From Caryophanales bacterium (GTDB lineage: Bacteria; Bacillota_I; Bacilli_A; RFN20; CAG-288), in contig JAJVUU010000088.1 of NCBI GenBank assembly GCA_021621525.1, forward strand, positions 1 to 5,542: 5,542 nucleotides of DNA, read 5' to 3'. The translations under genes were made by a program, and so were the position numbers. A model generated the notes under the pieces. It saw nothing but the letters and a program-made list of their open reading frames with translations, did not search any database and was not told where the DNA came from. Positions 1-5,542 of this stretch are shown here, piece after piece; position 1 is the stretch's first letter; every line of letters begins with the position of its first letter.

Positions 1-20
1 TAATCATTGTAAGGCCGTAC

Positions 21-42
21 TTCTTTCTTTTTCAAGAAAGAA
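21..42. repeat. Inverted repeat, 9-bp arms
   Basis: TTCTTTCTT (21-29) and AAGAAAGAA (34-42) are perfect complements around the 4-base loop TTTC. The arms are AT-rich and no T-tract follows on either strand, so a terminator role is doubtful. It may be the tail of a gene to the left of the window, or a chance purine/pyrimidine palindrome. Confidence 0.4.
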
Positions 43-219
43 AGGGAAATTATGCTTCCACCTCAAGCCTGCTTCAGGGGTAGAATACTCTTGGAGGAAA
101 TTTCTAATTCGAAAAATGCCAAGTAAATGGGAAGGCTGTGAATGATTTCCCTATGCAACGTAAAATTTCCTTGCATGTTTCTCCACATTAAACACTCGGA
201 GTTATTTATTGCACAATCA

Positions 220-249
220 TGAGGAATAGTCCTCAAATAATGTTTTTTT
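220..249 (+). terminator. Weak terminator-like hairpin
   Basis: TGAGGA (220-225) pairs perfectly with TCCTCA (230-235) around the loop ATAG. A run of seven T (243-249) comes only after 7 intervening bases, and the stem is just 6 bp, so this is at best a weak rho-independent terminator. No plus-strand gene is visible upstream to be terminated. Confidence 0.25.
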
Positions 250-300
250 GTTAGAAAATCAAGAAAAATCATAGGCATGCCATCCATTTTGACGGTGGAG

Positions 301-1223
301 TCAAAAAGGCAGCACCTGACGTTCAATCAGCTTTTCGGATATTATGGGATGAAAGGACTTAAACCTCAGAGAGGAGACGTTTGAGGAGAATCTTAATCTG
401 CGAAACAAGGACGGGAAATACAATCTCCTTGCCCAGCTCCTCTCCGACAATTCCCAGATGCCGATCAGGGTGGCGATATTCACCGGGAAGACTAAGGCAT
501 CCAAGCTCTATGCCGTCAGGGAATTCGGATACTAGTGCCTGCTTTATTCTCTGGATGAGGTTCTCCGATACGGCGACGTCCTGAACCTGATACAGGCCGA
601 TGAGAGGAATAGGGTGGTGGAGAGGAAAGACATCTCTCTATTTGAGAGCAAGGCCTTCAACGAGGCAATCATCAATGCCTTCCTCCACAACAAATGGGTG
701 GATGGAAACGAGCCGATGTTCATCGTTTATTCCGACAGGATCAAGATACTCTCAAGGGGAGGCTTGGCCCCATTGCAGACTAAGGCAGGCTTCTTTCGCG
801 GACATTCCGTGCCCGTGAACGAGAAACTATCGGAAATATTCCTGCAATTGCATATCAGTGAGAAAACGGGAAGAGGAATCCCCGTGATCTCTTCCGAGTA
901 CGGCGAAGGAGCGTTTGATTTCTCCGACAACGACATCACCGTCACCAGTCCGTTCAACTTCATCAATGAGGTGGGTGATAAAGTGGGTGATAAAGTGGGT
1001 GATAAAGTGGGTAATAAAATCGAAGGAAACGGACTCAATGACTCACAGACAAAAGTGCTCGCCGAGATACGAAACAATCCGAATATAACCAAAAAAGAAC
1101 TCGCGGTCGTCTGCCATTTGGGCAGAACTTCAATTAATGATCAAAGCCGTCGCCGTTTTAAGGAAGAGGGGATACATCGAAAGAGTCGGATCGAACAAAT
1201 CCGGCTATTGGAAAGCAAACTGA
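301..1223 (+). pseudogene. Broken AlbA_2/HATPase_c_4 type DNA-binding protein gene
   Basis: This is the remnant of a putative transcriptional regulator or ATP-binding protein of the Schlafen AlbA_2 plus HATPase_c_4 architecture (RecG-like, COG2865-type). The homologous part starts near QHLTFNQLFGYYGMKGL. One extra C near 364-365 shifts the frame; without it the reading continues LKLREETFEENLNL. The second segment runs to an in-frame TAG at 533-535 (REFGY*CLLYSLDE). The third carries a GHKL N-box-like EAIINAFLHNKW, then SRGGLAP, HSVPVNEKLSEIFLQL and a glycine box GRGIPVI. Four VGDK repeats form a linker to a winged helix (NITKKELAVVC). A second frameshift at 1136-1139 separates this from the true C-terminus, ERVGSNKSGYWKAN with TGA at 1221-1223. 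The N-terminal AlbA_2 half is absent. A GTG at 614 opens a 208-codon frame but is only an internal codon after the nonsense site. The family assignment is from memory of conserved motifs; the lesions are seen directly. Confidence 0.82.
971..1018 (+). repeat. Four tandem 12-bp repeats (VGDK linker)
   Basis: GTGGGTGATAAA occurs three times in perfect tandem (971-1006), followed by a fourth copy with one change, GTGGGTAATAAA (1007-1018). In the pseudogene frame this encodes VGDK-VGDK-VGDK-VGNK. It sits exactly between the HATPase_c_4-like part and the winged helix, so it is a flexible linker. The near-identity of the units suggests recent replication slippage. The 12-bp unit keeps the frame whatever the copy number. 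Confidence 0.95.
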
Positions 1224-1232
1224 GCGTTTGGA

Positions 1233-1751
1233 GTGGTTGAATGCATAGATAGTCCTTTTTGTGTTTGGCATCAATTTGAGAAACGCGCCACGGCCGAAAA
1301 CGGAAGCGACGGCATCCATTGCCAGGAATACGATGAGAACATGGACATCACGTCCGTCGTGATACCGATAAGCAGGAAGTACCTCCAATATTCCTATAGG
1401 GCAATGGATCTAGCCACGAAAGACCAAAATTTTGCCGCGAAAGACCAAACTTTGGACATTGAAGACCAAAAAACTACCTCGAAAGACCAAAATTTGGACA
1501 TTGATGAGGAGAAGATAAAGATTAATAGCGTGGATGCGATAGCCATCATCAGCAAATCAACGTGCTCCGATTCCATCAGGAAGACGCTGACCGCCATCTT
1601 TGATCGCTTCTTCAGCGAAGAGTTCGGCCGGGCGGACATCGTGTCTTACCTCAACGCTTCGAAGTCGGCTAGCACTGATTATATCAGCTGCCTCCAAAAT
1701 CTAAATGTGGTGGAGCAGATAAAAGGCAAAGGCAAATACAGGTTCAGATAA
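1233..1751 (+). pseudogene. C-terminal remnant of a second AlbA_2-type protein
   Basis: An open frame of 172 codons begins right after the TGA (1221-1223) of the preceding pseudogene and ends with TAA at 1750-1752. The nominal GTG at 1233 has no Shine-Dalgarno sequence, and the first 25-30 residues look unlike a protein N-terminus. A later ATG at 1341 has only a poor RBS. The recognisable content is a strand-like segment (MDITSVVIPISRKYLQ), a KDQ-repeat linker (about residues 60-92) and a C-terminal winged-helix-like domain containing FGRADIVSYLN and ending KGKGKYRFR. That ending resembles the C-termini of AlbA_2/HATPase_c_4 and some Fic-type proteins. I infer an N-terminally truncated relic of a protein similar to its neighbour. 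It could instead be a short expressed DNA-binding protein starting at 1341. The function is unknown. Confidence 0.5.
1417..1504 (+). repeat. Degenerate KDQ-coding tandem repeats
   Basis: CGAAAGACCAAA occurs at 1417-1428, 1438-1449 and 1480-1491, with a shortened GAAGACCAAA at 1461-1470. The 24-base segments 1439-1462 and 1481-1504 differ at one base only, at an offset of 42. The encoded protein reads KDQNF, KDQTLDI, EDQK, KDQNLDI. This is a hydrophilic linker before the C-terminal domain, analogous in position to the VGDK repeats of the neighbouring pseudogene. Confidence 0.85.
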
Positions 1752-1958
1752 TCAGCTCAAAACGAGCAAATCGAATGTATTTGATTGCGCATTCCCGATA
1801 CGACTTACCTCGTATTCACCATCCAGTAGACATATGAAAAATCAAGCGTCAGTGGACATGTCTATTTCGTAGTCCACCTCGGTTTCGTAAACATGTATTT
1901 CATGTGGGAACAATGCATGTCGAATGGTTCAAGAAGTCCGAAGCACCTATCGCTTAGA
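1752..1958. other. Intergenic gap between convergent genes
   Basis: This 207-base gap lies between the plus-strand remnant and the 3' end of the minus-strand phosphorylase gene, so terminators would be expected. Two inverted repeats are visible: ATACGA/TCGTAT (1798-1803 and 1810-1815, loop CTTACC) and GTGGAC/GTCCAC (1852-1857 and 1872-1877, 14-base loop). Neither has a GC-rich stem followed by a T-run on either strand, so I do not call a rho-independent terminator. Confidence 0.5.
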
Positions 1959-4880
1959 TTAATGATAGACGACATGAATGTTATGTTCGCCCTTCAAAGC
2001 CTCCTTGGATACTGAACTGACTTCATTTCCATCGACGAAGATGGTTTTGCTTTCCTTCTTGCATAGAGTGTTCTTTTTCTTTTCGATGGTGATGTCAAGC
2101 ATGCAATCATTTCCATGGATTTTATAGGAGATTCCATCCTCTTCCTTTCTTAAGGCGGCATCCATAGTCAAAGACATGCTGTTTGCATCGATACCTAGGA
2201 TTTCAAAGACCGCCAGCGTCAGCCAGCTTGCCGTTCCGGAGAGCATCGGGCCGATGTTCTCCTCTGTCTTTGAGTTGTTGTACTGTGTGCAGAACCTGGC
2301 ATTGCCCTTCATGATGATGAGGTCTTTCAAAACATTGTATGGGAAGACGAGGTCAAGCATGAAATAGGCATCATCCAATAGCTTTTCCTTCAATGATGGG
2401 CTTTTTACTTTCTTATATTGCCTAAGGCAAGCGAGAGTGAACATCATTGCAGCGTGCTTGAACACACCTTGGTTCTCCCTGTCTCCCGGGAAATAGTGTT
2501 CGGTACCTGAGGACTTGGCTCCGGCGATGGATAGATCACTCGGCGAGCAGAGCTTGTAACCGGCTTTGCATCTGAGATACTTGTCGACTACGTTCAGCAT
2601 GGAGGAGATTTCAACCTCGTTGACGCTTTCGCTTAACAAGGCCCAACTGAAGGAGTTGAGATAGAAAGTGCCATCGATGTTCTTGTCCAGGGATACTCCG
2701 TCCTTGAAGCTTCCGACATAGGTGATATGGTTCTTGTTTTCCCTGTTCAGAAGGATTCTGGCAAAGTATCCGTTGATGAGGGCATGTTTTCTTGTATTCT
2801 GCTGCATTCTTTCCTGGATGGATAAAGTCTTCTCTTCCATCTCCTTTTCATCGAGCATATGGAAAAGCTCTGCGGCGTTTTTGCAGGCGATGATGCATAG
2901 GAAAGCATTCATGACGGATTCCGGCGCATCGCTATCCAGGCTTTCAGGAATGTGCAGATGGTTTCTCTTGGCAGTCTTCTCCTGGTTATGGAACAGCTTC
3001 TCTTTTTCCGGTCCGTTCAAGGGACTTTCATCGAGTCTCAGACAGTCGTTCCAGTCAGCCGTATCCAAAAGCGGAAGCCCATGCCTTCCTATCGATATGA
3101 CGCCACTGTAGTTCAGGATGGCAAGAATGGTGTCCTTGAGTTTCCTTGTCCTGTTGGTTCCTGCCATGCGGAAGCGCTCGTTCAGAATAGAGACGTCTTT
3201 GCTTTCCCTGACATAGACATAGACGGCATGAACGAGCCATAAAGAATCATCGGAGCACATGCCAGGCTCCTTTCCTTGATAGTAGAAGTTATGATAGCTG
3301 TATCCGAATTCAAAGACGTTGATGATCCATTCCCTGAGGAGCTTCTTTGCCAGTTCCTTTTTTCCTTCGCTTAGAAGATAGGGCAAGGAAGCATAGAGGT
3401 CCTGGATTTCGCGGAACCCCTGTTCGCGATATCCTTTCTGTGTCATGGCAAAGGAACGTGATACAAAGGTCTGATACCTTACCTGGAAGGGAAGATTGTT
3501 GTTGACATAAGCCTTGAAATCGGGATCGGATGCTTTGGTGATCTGAAGGAAATCAGCATATCCTCCCTCATCCTTGCGGATATCGTCAAGGATGCGACTG
3601 GCTTTCTTGAAGGTATTCAGATTCTTCATGGTGACATCCAGCTTCTTTTCAAATCCTTTGATGTGGTCGTTTACTGAAGTATCCTTTTCGTCGGCATAAC
3701 CGGTGATGGTATAGGCATTGAATTTCCTGTTCAGGGTGAAGCTTTTTCCAAGGGCAAAGAAGTTCGGACCTTTGATGCTTAAATCATTGGTCAGAAAACC
3801 GGCATGATCTGGATTTTCCAATGTGCCGTTTCCGATGAAATCCTTCAGATTGCTCATGAAGGAATCTGCGTTTCCATAGTCACTCATCAAGGTGGCAAAA
3901 CGGATGTCCCTCTTACAGAATTCCGGATAATAGTCAGGCGAGATGGCTTTGATGGTATGGTCATTGCTTAGATAGATTCGGTTTTGGGCAATCAATGTCG
4001 TATAGACGACGTCGACCATCTGGGCCTCTGGATTCGGACATCCGAACATGCCGGTGCATACCAGTGTCAGGTTCCTTTCTTTTCTTGTGGCATTCTCGAT
4101 TTCAATCAGCTGTATCTCGGCAGCATCGACCCCGTTTTTCTCCTTGGGAAGAAGATAGATGGTCCTTTTGATATTCAGGCCTAGCTTTGTCTTATAAAGG
4201 ATGGTGGAATAATTGGGATGGTGGATGCTTGTGATCTGGGCATCATCCTGGCTCTTTCCGCTATAGAAGATGACCTTGCCGTCTTCGACGAGATAGAACT
4301 GACGGTTGCTTGGATGACCATTCTCCTCTGGTGAGATTCCCCAGCTTGTCGCCAGAATCTGTAGGGCAGCGGGTCCACGGAAGCTGCCGTGGAAGAGGGA
4401 ATCGACGACGGATTTCGGTGTGGAAAGAAGAGGCCTTCTATCCTTTTCGACATTGCCAAGGAGGAGATTGACGTCATAGTGTGTCCCTACATGGGTCGAA
4501 TTCGGATCGAGGACGATGGAACCATCGTCCATGAGGTGTCCTCCGTAATTGTCAGTCTTTTCAAGCGTTGTTGAGACGGTCTTTTTCAGTCCTTCTTCAG
4601 ACACGTCCTTTCCATCTTCGTTGATGAAACGAATCTCTTTTCCGAAGCAGACATGGAGTCCGCGATACGGGTACTCCTTCAGATAGCGGATGACGTCTTT
4701 GTTTTTGGTCCATTCATAGAAGAAAGGTATCTTTTTGTTCCATCCTGTCAGGATGGCGACCTTTTCCTGCTCACAATCAAGAAAGATATCATCGTCGATG
4801 TCTTCTGGCCGGATGTCAGGGAACATGTCATGGATGGTCACTCGTTTTGCCTCATAGGCTTCTCTTGAAGTATTTGACAT
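1959..4880 (-). CDS. GH94-type inverting sugar phosphorylase
   Basis: A cytoplasmic enzyme predicted to split a beta-linked gluco-disaccharide or oligosaccharide with inorganic phosphate, giving an alpha-sugar 1-phosphate plus a shortened sugar. There is no signal peptide or membrane segment. The layout fits GH94 (formerly GT36): an N-terminal beta-sandwich about residues 100-400, a helical linker about 400-450, an (alpha/alpha)6 barrel about 450-900 and a C-terminal beta domain ending the chain. Seen motifs are GYREQGFREIQDL, SDDSLWL (543-549) and TADWNDCL, whose Asp609 matches the family's catalytic acid. His809 (GVFKH) and Ser881-Gly882 (LSGTASW) are candidate phosphate ligands by analogy with cellobiose and chitobiose phosphorylases. 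At 973 residues it is longer than the usual roughly 800 of those enzymes, mainly at the N-terminus; longer laminaribiose or oligoglucan phosphorylases are alternatives. Substrate specificity cannot be read by eye. The ATG has a good RBS. It stands alone: no transporter or regulator gene is in view. Confidence 0.9.
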   Translation of the reverse strand: MSNTSREAYEAKRVTIHDMFPDIRPEDIDDDIFLDCEQEKVAILTGWNKKIPFFYEWTKNKDVIRYLKEYPYRGLHVCFGKEIRFINEDGKDVSEEGLKKTVSTTLEKTDNYGGHLMDDGSIVLDPNSTHVGTHYDVNLLLGNVEKDRRPLLSTPKSVVDSLFHGSFRGPAALQILATSWGISPEENGHPSNRQFYLVEDGKVIFYSGKSQDDAQITSIHHPNYSTILYKTKLGLNIKRTIYLLPKEKNGVDAAEIQLIEIENATRKERNLTLVCTGMFGCPNPEAQMVDVVYTTLIAQNRIYLSNDHTIKAISPDYYPEFCKRDIRFATLMSDYGNADSFMSNLKDFIGNGTLENPDHAGFLTNDLSIKGPNFFALGKSFTLNRKFNAYTITGYADEKDTSVNDHIKGFEKKLDVTMKNLNTFKKASRILDDIRKDEGGYADFLQITKASDPDFKAYVNNNLPFQVRYQTFVSRSFAMTQKGYREQGFREIQDLYASLPYLLSEGKKELAKKLLREWIINVFEFGYSYHNFYYQGKEPGMCSDDSLWLVHAVYVYVRESKDVSILNERFRMAGTNRTRKLKDTILAILNYSGVISIGRHGLPLLDTADWNDCLRLDESPLNGPEKEKLFHNQEKTAKRNHLHIPESLDSDAPESVMNAFLCIIACKNAAELFHMLDEKEMEEKTLSIQERMQQNTRKHALINGYFARILLNRENKNHITYVGSFKDGVSLDKNIDGTFYLNSFSWALLSESVNEVEISSMLNVVDKYLRCKAGYKLCSPSDLSIAGAKSSGTEHYFPGDRENQGVFKHAAMMFTLACLRQYKKVKSPSLKEKLLDDAYFMLDLVFPYNVLKDLIIMKGNARFCTQYNNSKTEENIGPMLSGTASWLTLAVFEILGIDANSMSLTMDAALRKEEDGISYKIHGNDCMLDITIEKKKNTLCKKESKTIFVDGNEVSSVSKEALKGEHNIHVVYH

Positions 4881-4886
4881 GGTTTT

Positions 4887-4892
4887 ACCTCT
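4887..4892 (-). promoter_or_regulatory. Ribosome binding site of the phosphorylase gene
   Basis: On the minus strand AGAGGT lies 6 bases before the ATG at 4880-4878. This is a good Shine-Dalgarno match at acceptable spacing and supports this start. Confidence 0.75.
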
Positions 4893-4899
4893 TTTTCTT

Positions 4900-4905
4900 A
4901 TTATA
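4900..4905 (-). promoter_or_regulatory. Probable -10 box of the phosphorylase promoter
   Basis: A perfect TATAAT on the minus strand, 19 bases upstream of the start codon. The -35 position falls in the sequence TTTTCG/TTTCGT inside the palindrome (about 4923-4929), a poor match to TTGACA. The promoter is therefore either weak or activator-dependent, and a protein bound at the palindrome would cover its -35 region. The transcript leader would be very short. Confidence 0.5.
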
Positions 4906-4914
4906 AAAGAAAAA

Positions 4915-4940
4915 AAGAGAAAACGAAAACGTTTTCTCTT
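4915..4940. terminator. Hairpin flanked by T-rich tracts on both strands
   Basis: AAGAGAAAAC (4915-4924) and GTTTTCTCTT (4931-4940) are perfect 10-bp complements around a 6-base loop. On the plus strand AATTTTT follows; on the minus strand a run of T broken by C follows. This resembles a weak, AT-rich bidirectional rho-independent terminator. On the minus strand its T-tract runs into the -10 box of the phosphorylase gene, so it could once have ended a gene further upstream. It also forms the left flank of the group II intron. Confidence 0.45.
4925..4936. promoter_or_regulatory. LacI/CcpA-type operator palindrome
   Basis: GAAAACGTTTTC is a perfect 12-bp palindrome with a central CG, the hallmark of LacI-family operators, and it resembles a cre site (consensus around TGAAAnCGnTTTCA) without the outer TG/CA. 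It overlaps the expected -35 region of the phosphorylase promoter, where binding would repress. The binder could be CcpA or a dedicated sugar-responsive LacI regulator; none is encoded in the window. It shares bases with the larger hairpin 4915-4940, so the palindrome could partly reflect that structure. Confidence 0.5.
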
Positions 4941-5228
4941 AATTTTTCTGTATTATGGGCATGCCATTGCTTTAGGGTGAAAGTCCCGATAGGCGTAGTT
5001 ATTGACGAACTATATAGCGACTCACAAAGTGTAGACCGGTGACGGAGCGTGAAAAGAAGTGATAGCGAAATCGTAGCCCTACGGACAGGAACGTGATATG
5101 AAGGTGTTATGGACGGGCGAGTTGGCTCAAAGCAACGAACCCAAAAGATAGACGTAACTCCATGGCGTAAATCACAAGGGTAGACGAGGAAAGAGCAACG
5201 ACTTATCCCATGAGGCCTCACACAGGAT

Positions 5229-5263
5229 TGAACCCCCATTGCGAAACGGCATGATGGGTGGTG
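5229..5263 (+). ncRNA. Intron domain V, apparently degenerate
   Basis: The catalytic hairpin of the intron lies just before domain VI. CCCAT (5234-5239 region) pairs with ATGGG (5253-5258), and TGC pairs with GCA across a GAAAC-containing loop, leaving a TG bulge on the 3' side as expected. At the base of the stem, where IIC introns show CGC opposite GTG, only C residues are seen opposite GTG. The upper stem also seems to lack one C (TTGCGAAACGGCA). These differences look like single-base losses in the ribozyme centre, but the alignment was done by eye. Confidence 0.55.
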
Positions 5264-5264
5264 T

Positions 5265-5311
5265 GAGAGGTGATGGAAATTGAAGGTTCTCTTCAATTTC
5301 CTAGCCTACTC
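5265..5311 (+). ncRNA. Intron domain VI with branch-point adenosine
   Basis: GAGAGG (5265-5270) pairs with CCTACTC (5305-5311), leaving A5308 bulged. Above an internal loop (TGAT opposite TAG), GGAAATTGAAG (5275-5285) pairs perfectly with CTTCAATTTCC (5291-5301) around the loop GTTCT. The bulged A seven to eight bases from the 3' splice site is the lariat branch point of group II introns. This is the strongest single evidence for the element and its strand. Confidence 0.85.
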
Positions 5312-5321
5312 GATTAAAGGA

Positions 5322-5347
5322 CATGGTTCAGGTTAACCTGAACCATG
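5322..5347. repeat. Perfect 26-bp palindrome
   Basis: CATGGTTCAGGTT (5322-5334) is followed directly by its exact reverse complement (5335-5347). As RNA this forms an 11-bp stem with a TTAA loop. It starts 7 bases after the intron end. Only AATTTC follows on the plus strand and TCCTTT on the minus strand, so terminator function is possible but not clear. It could also be an operator for a dimeric regulator of a gene to the right, or part of a mobile-element end. Confidence 0.85.
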
Positions 5348-5542
5348 AATTTCACATTGGAATTTATATAATGTCAATTTTGTTTTAAGGGAAATGATAT
5401 TTCTATGAACGTTAGCATTGAAAGGCTGTCCAAAAATGTCCCAGTGTGTTTCAATTGGCTCTGATTTTGATAGCACATTGTGTCCTCTATATCATGACGA
5501 ATCAATGAATTAGGTACACAAATCGAATTCCGAGGTAAGAAA
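5348..5542. other. Right flank without a supportable gene
   Basis: TATAAT at 5367-5372 resembles a -10 box on the plus strand but lacks a -35 match at the right spacing. AAGGGA precedes a 19-codon frame (ATG 5405, TGA at 5462-5464) that has no recognisable product. TGTCC occurs at 5427, 5437 and 5481, which might mark an insertion-sequence end, but no transposase is visible. GAGGT at 5532-5536 could be the ribosome binding site of a gene starting just beyond the window. Confidence 0.4.

Larger units (their letters stand above)
1..300. other. Left flank without a supportable gene
   Basis: No reading frame in this AT-rich stretch has a recognisable product. It holds a 9-bp inverted repeat at 21-42 and a small hairpin at 220-235 followed by a T-run; both are listed separately. 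A minus-strand frame of 87 codons (63-326) is open, but it has no recognisable motif and runs antisense into the pseudogene that begins near 300. A 24-codon plus-strand frame (52-126) follows an AAGGGA sequence but resembles nothing known. The protein homology of the downstream pseudogene seems to stop near 300, so this stretch may be foreign to that gene, or may be its N-terminal half decayed beyond recognition by eye. Confidence 0.5.
4950..5314 (+). mobile_element. ORF-less group II intron, probably IIC-like
   Basis: A retro-transposable ribozyme without its reverse transcriptase gene. The 5' part has the domain I signature GGG(TGAAAGT)CCC at 4975-4987 and further paired elements such as GGGCGAGTTG with CAACGAACCC (5115-5142). 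The 3' part has GGTGGTGTGAGAGG leading into a textbook domain VI. The 3' end is set by CCTACTCGAT, with the bulged A5308 seven bases from T5314; 5315 is also possible. The 5' end is less sure: the motif spacing puts it at G4950, where GTATT deviates from the usual GTGYG. Domain IV, which normally carries the maturase ORF, is reduced to a few dozen bases (about 5190-5228). The roughly 365-base length matches a ribozyme core without ORF. Activity would need a maturase in trans. It lies antisense to and upstream of the phosphorylase gene. Confidence 0.78.

Noticed and set aside
52..126. 24-codon plus-strand frame preceded by AAGGGA
   Set aside because: The RBS-like sequence sits in the arm of a hairpin and the peptide resembles nothing; too short to support as a gene.
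274..283. GGCATGCCAT shared with the intron 5' region (4958-4967)
   Set aside because: A ten-base match built on the short palindrome GGCATGCC, with no flanking similarity; most likely chance.
63..326. 87-codon open frame on the minus strand
   Set aside because: No recognisable motif, no clear RBS, and its 5' part is antisense to the pseudogene's conserved QHLTFNQLFGYYG segment.
971..1018. CRISPR-like repeat array
   Set aside because: The 12-bp units are directly tandem with no spacers and encode an in-frame protein linker.
727..1092. 121-codon minus-strand frame
   Set aside because: Antisense shadow of the HATPase_c_4-like region; the TLSP repeats simply mirror the VGDK repeats.
614..1240. 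208-codon frame from a GTG as an intact gene
   Set aside because: The same frame continues upstream with conserved sequence to a TAG at 533, and the conserved C-terminus lies in another frame after 1137, so this is one segment of a pseudogene.
1798..1877. Terminator for the phosphorylase gene in the gap 1752-1958
   Set aside because: The inverted repeats there have short stems and no adjacent T-run on the relevant strand.
4901..5296. 131-codon minus-strand frame upstream of the phosphorylase
   Set aside because: It runs antisense through the whole intron, has no RBS or protein motif, and the plus-strand RNA structure explains the sequence.

Overview
The window looks like chromosomal DNA of a low-GC Gram-positive bacterium (Bacillota). 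The signs are AT-rich intergenic DNA, an AGAGGT ribosome binding site, a TATAAT -10 box, a LacI-type operator and a bacterial group II intron. A gut-type Erysipelotrichia or Clostridia member would fit, but that placement is inference from overall character, not from a marker gene.

Left part (1-1751): about 300 bases without a supportable gene are followed by two adjacent plus-strand remnants. The first (about 301-1223) is the C-terminal two thirds of a Schlafen/AlbA_2-HATPase_c_4 type putative DNA-binding ATP-binding protein. It is broken by two frameshifts (about 364 and 1137) and an in-frame TAG (533-535). The second (about 1233-1751) keeps only a C-terminal part ending in a winged-helix-like domain and lacks a convincing start. 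Both carry tandem repeats in a linker before the C-terminal domain (VGDK x4; KDQ x4). The region reads as a decaying accessory segment.

Centre (1959-4880, minus strand): one intact 973-residue gene encodes a GH94-type inverting sugar phosphorylase, the only clearly functional protein gene here. Such enzymes split a beta-linked disaccharide or oligosaccharide with phosphate inside the cell, giving a sugar 1-phosphate. Its upstream region holds an RBS, a -10 box and a perfect 12-bp GAAAACGTTTTC palindrome of LacI/CcpA type, suggesting sugar or catabolite control.

Right part (about 4950-5314, plus strand): a short ORF-less group II intron, probably IIC-like. It sits directly beyond a hairpin that includes the operator, consistent with the habit of IIC introns of inserting next to terminator-like hairpins. 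Domain VI is excellent, with a bulged branch-point A. Domain V appears to deviate at the catalytic triad, so the element may be inactive or need a maturase in trans. A perfect 26-bp palindrome follows 7 bases after the intron; the last 195 bases hold no supportable gene.

The intron and palindrome separate the phosphorylase gene from whatever lay upstream, so no transporter, regulator or partner enzyme is visible. No wholly new system is evident. The best candidates for a second look are the intron, its insertion site and the divergent phosphorylase.
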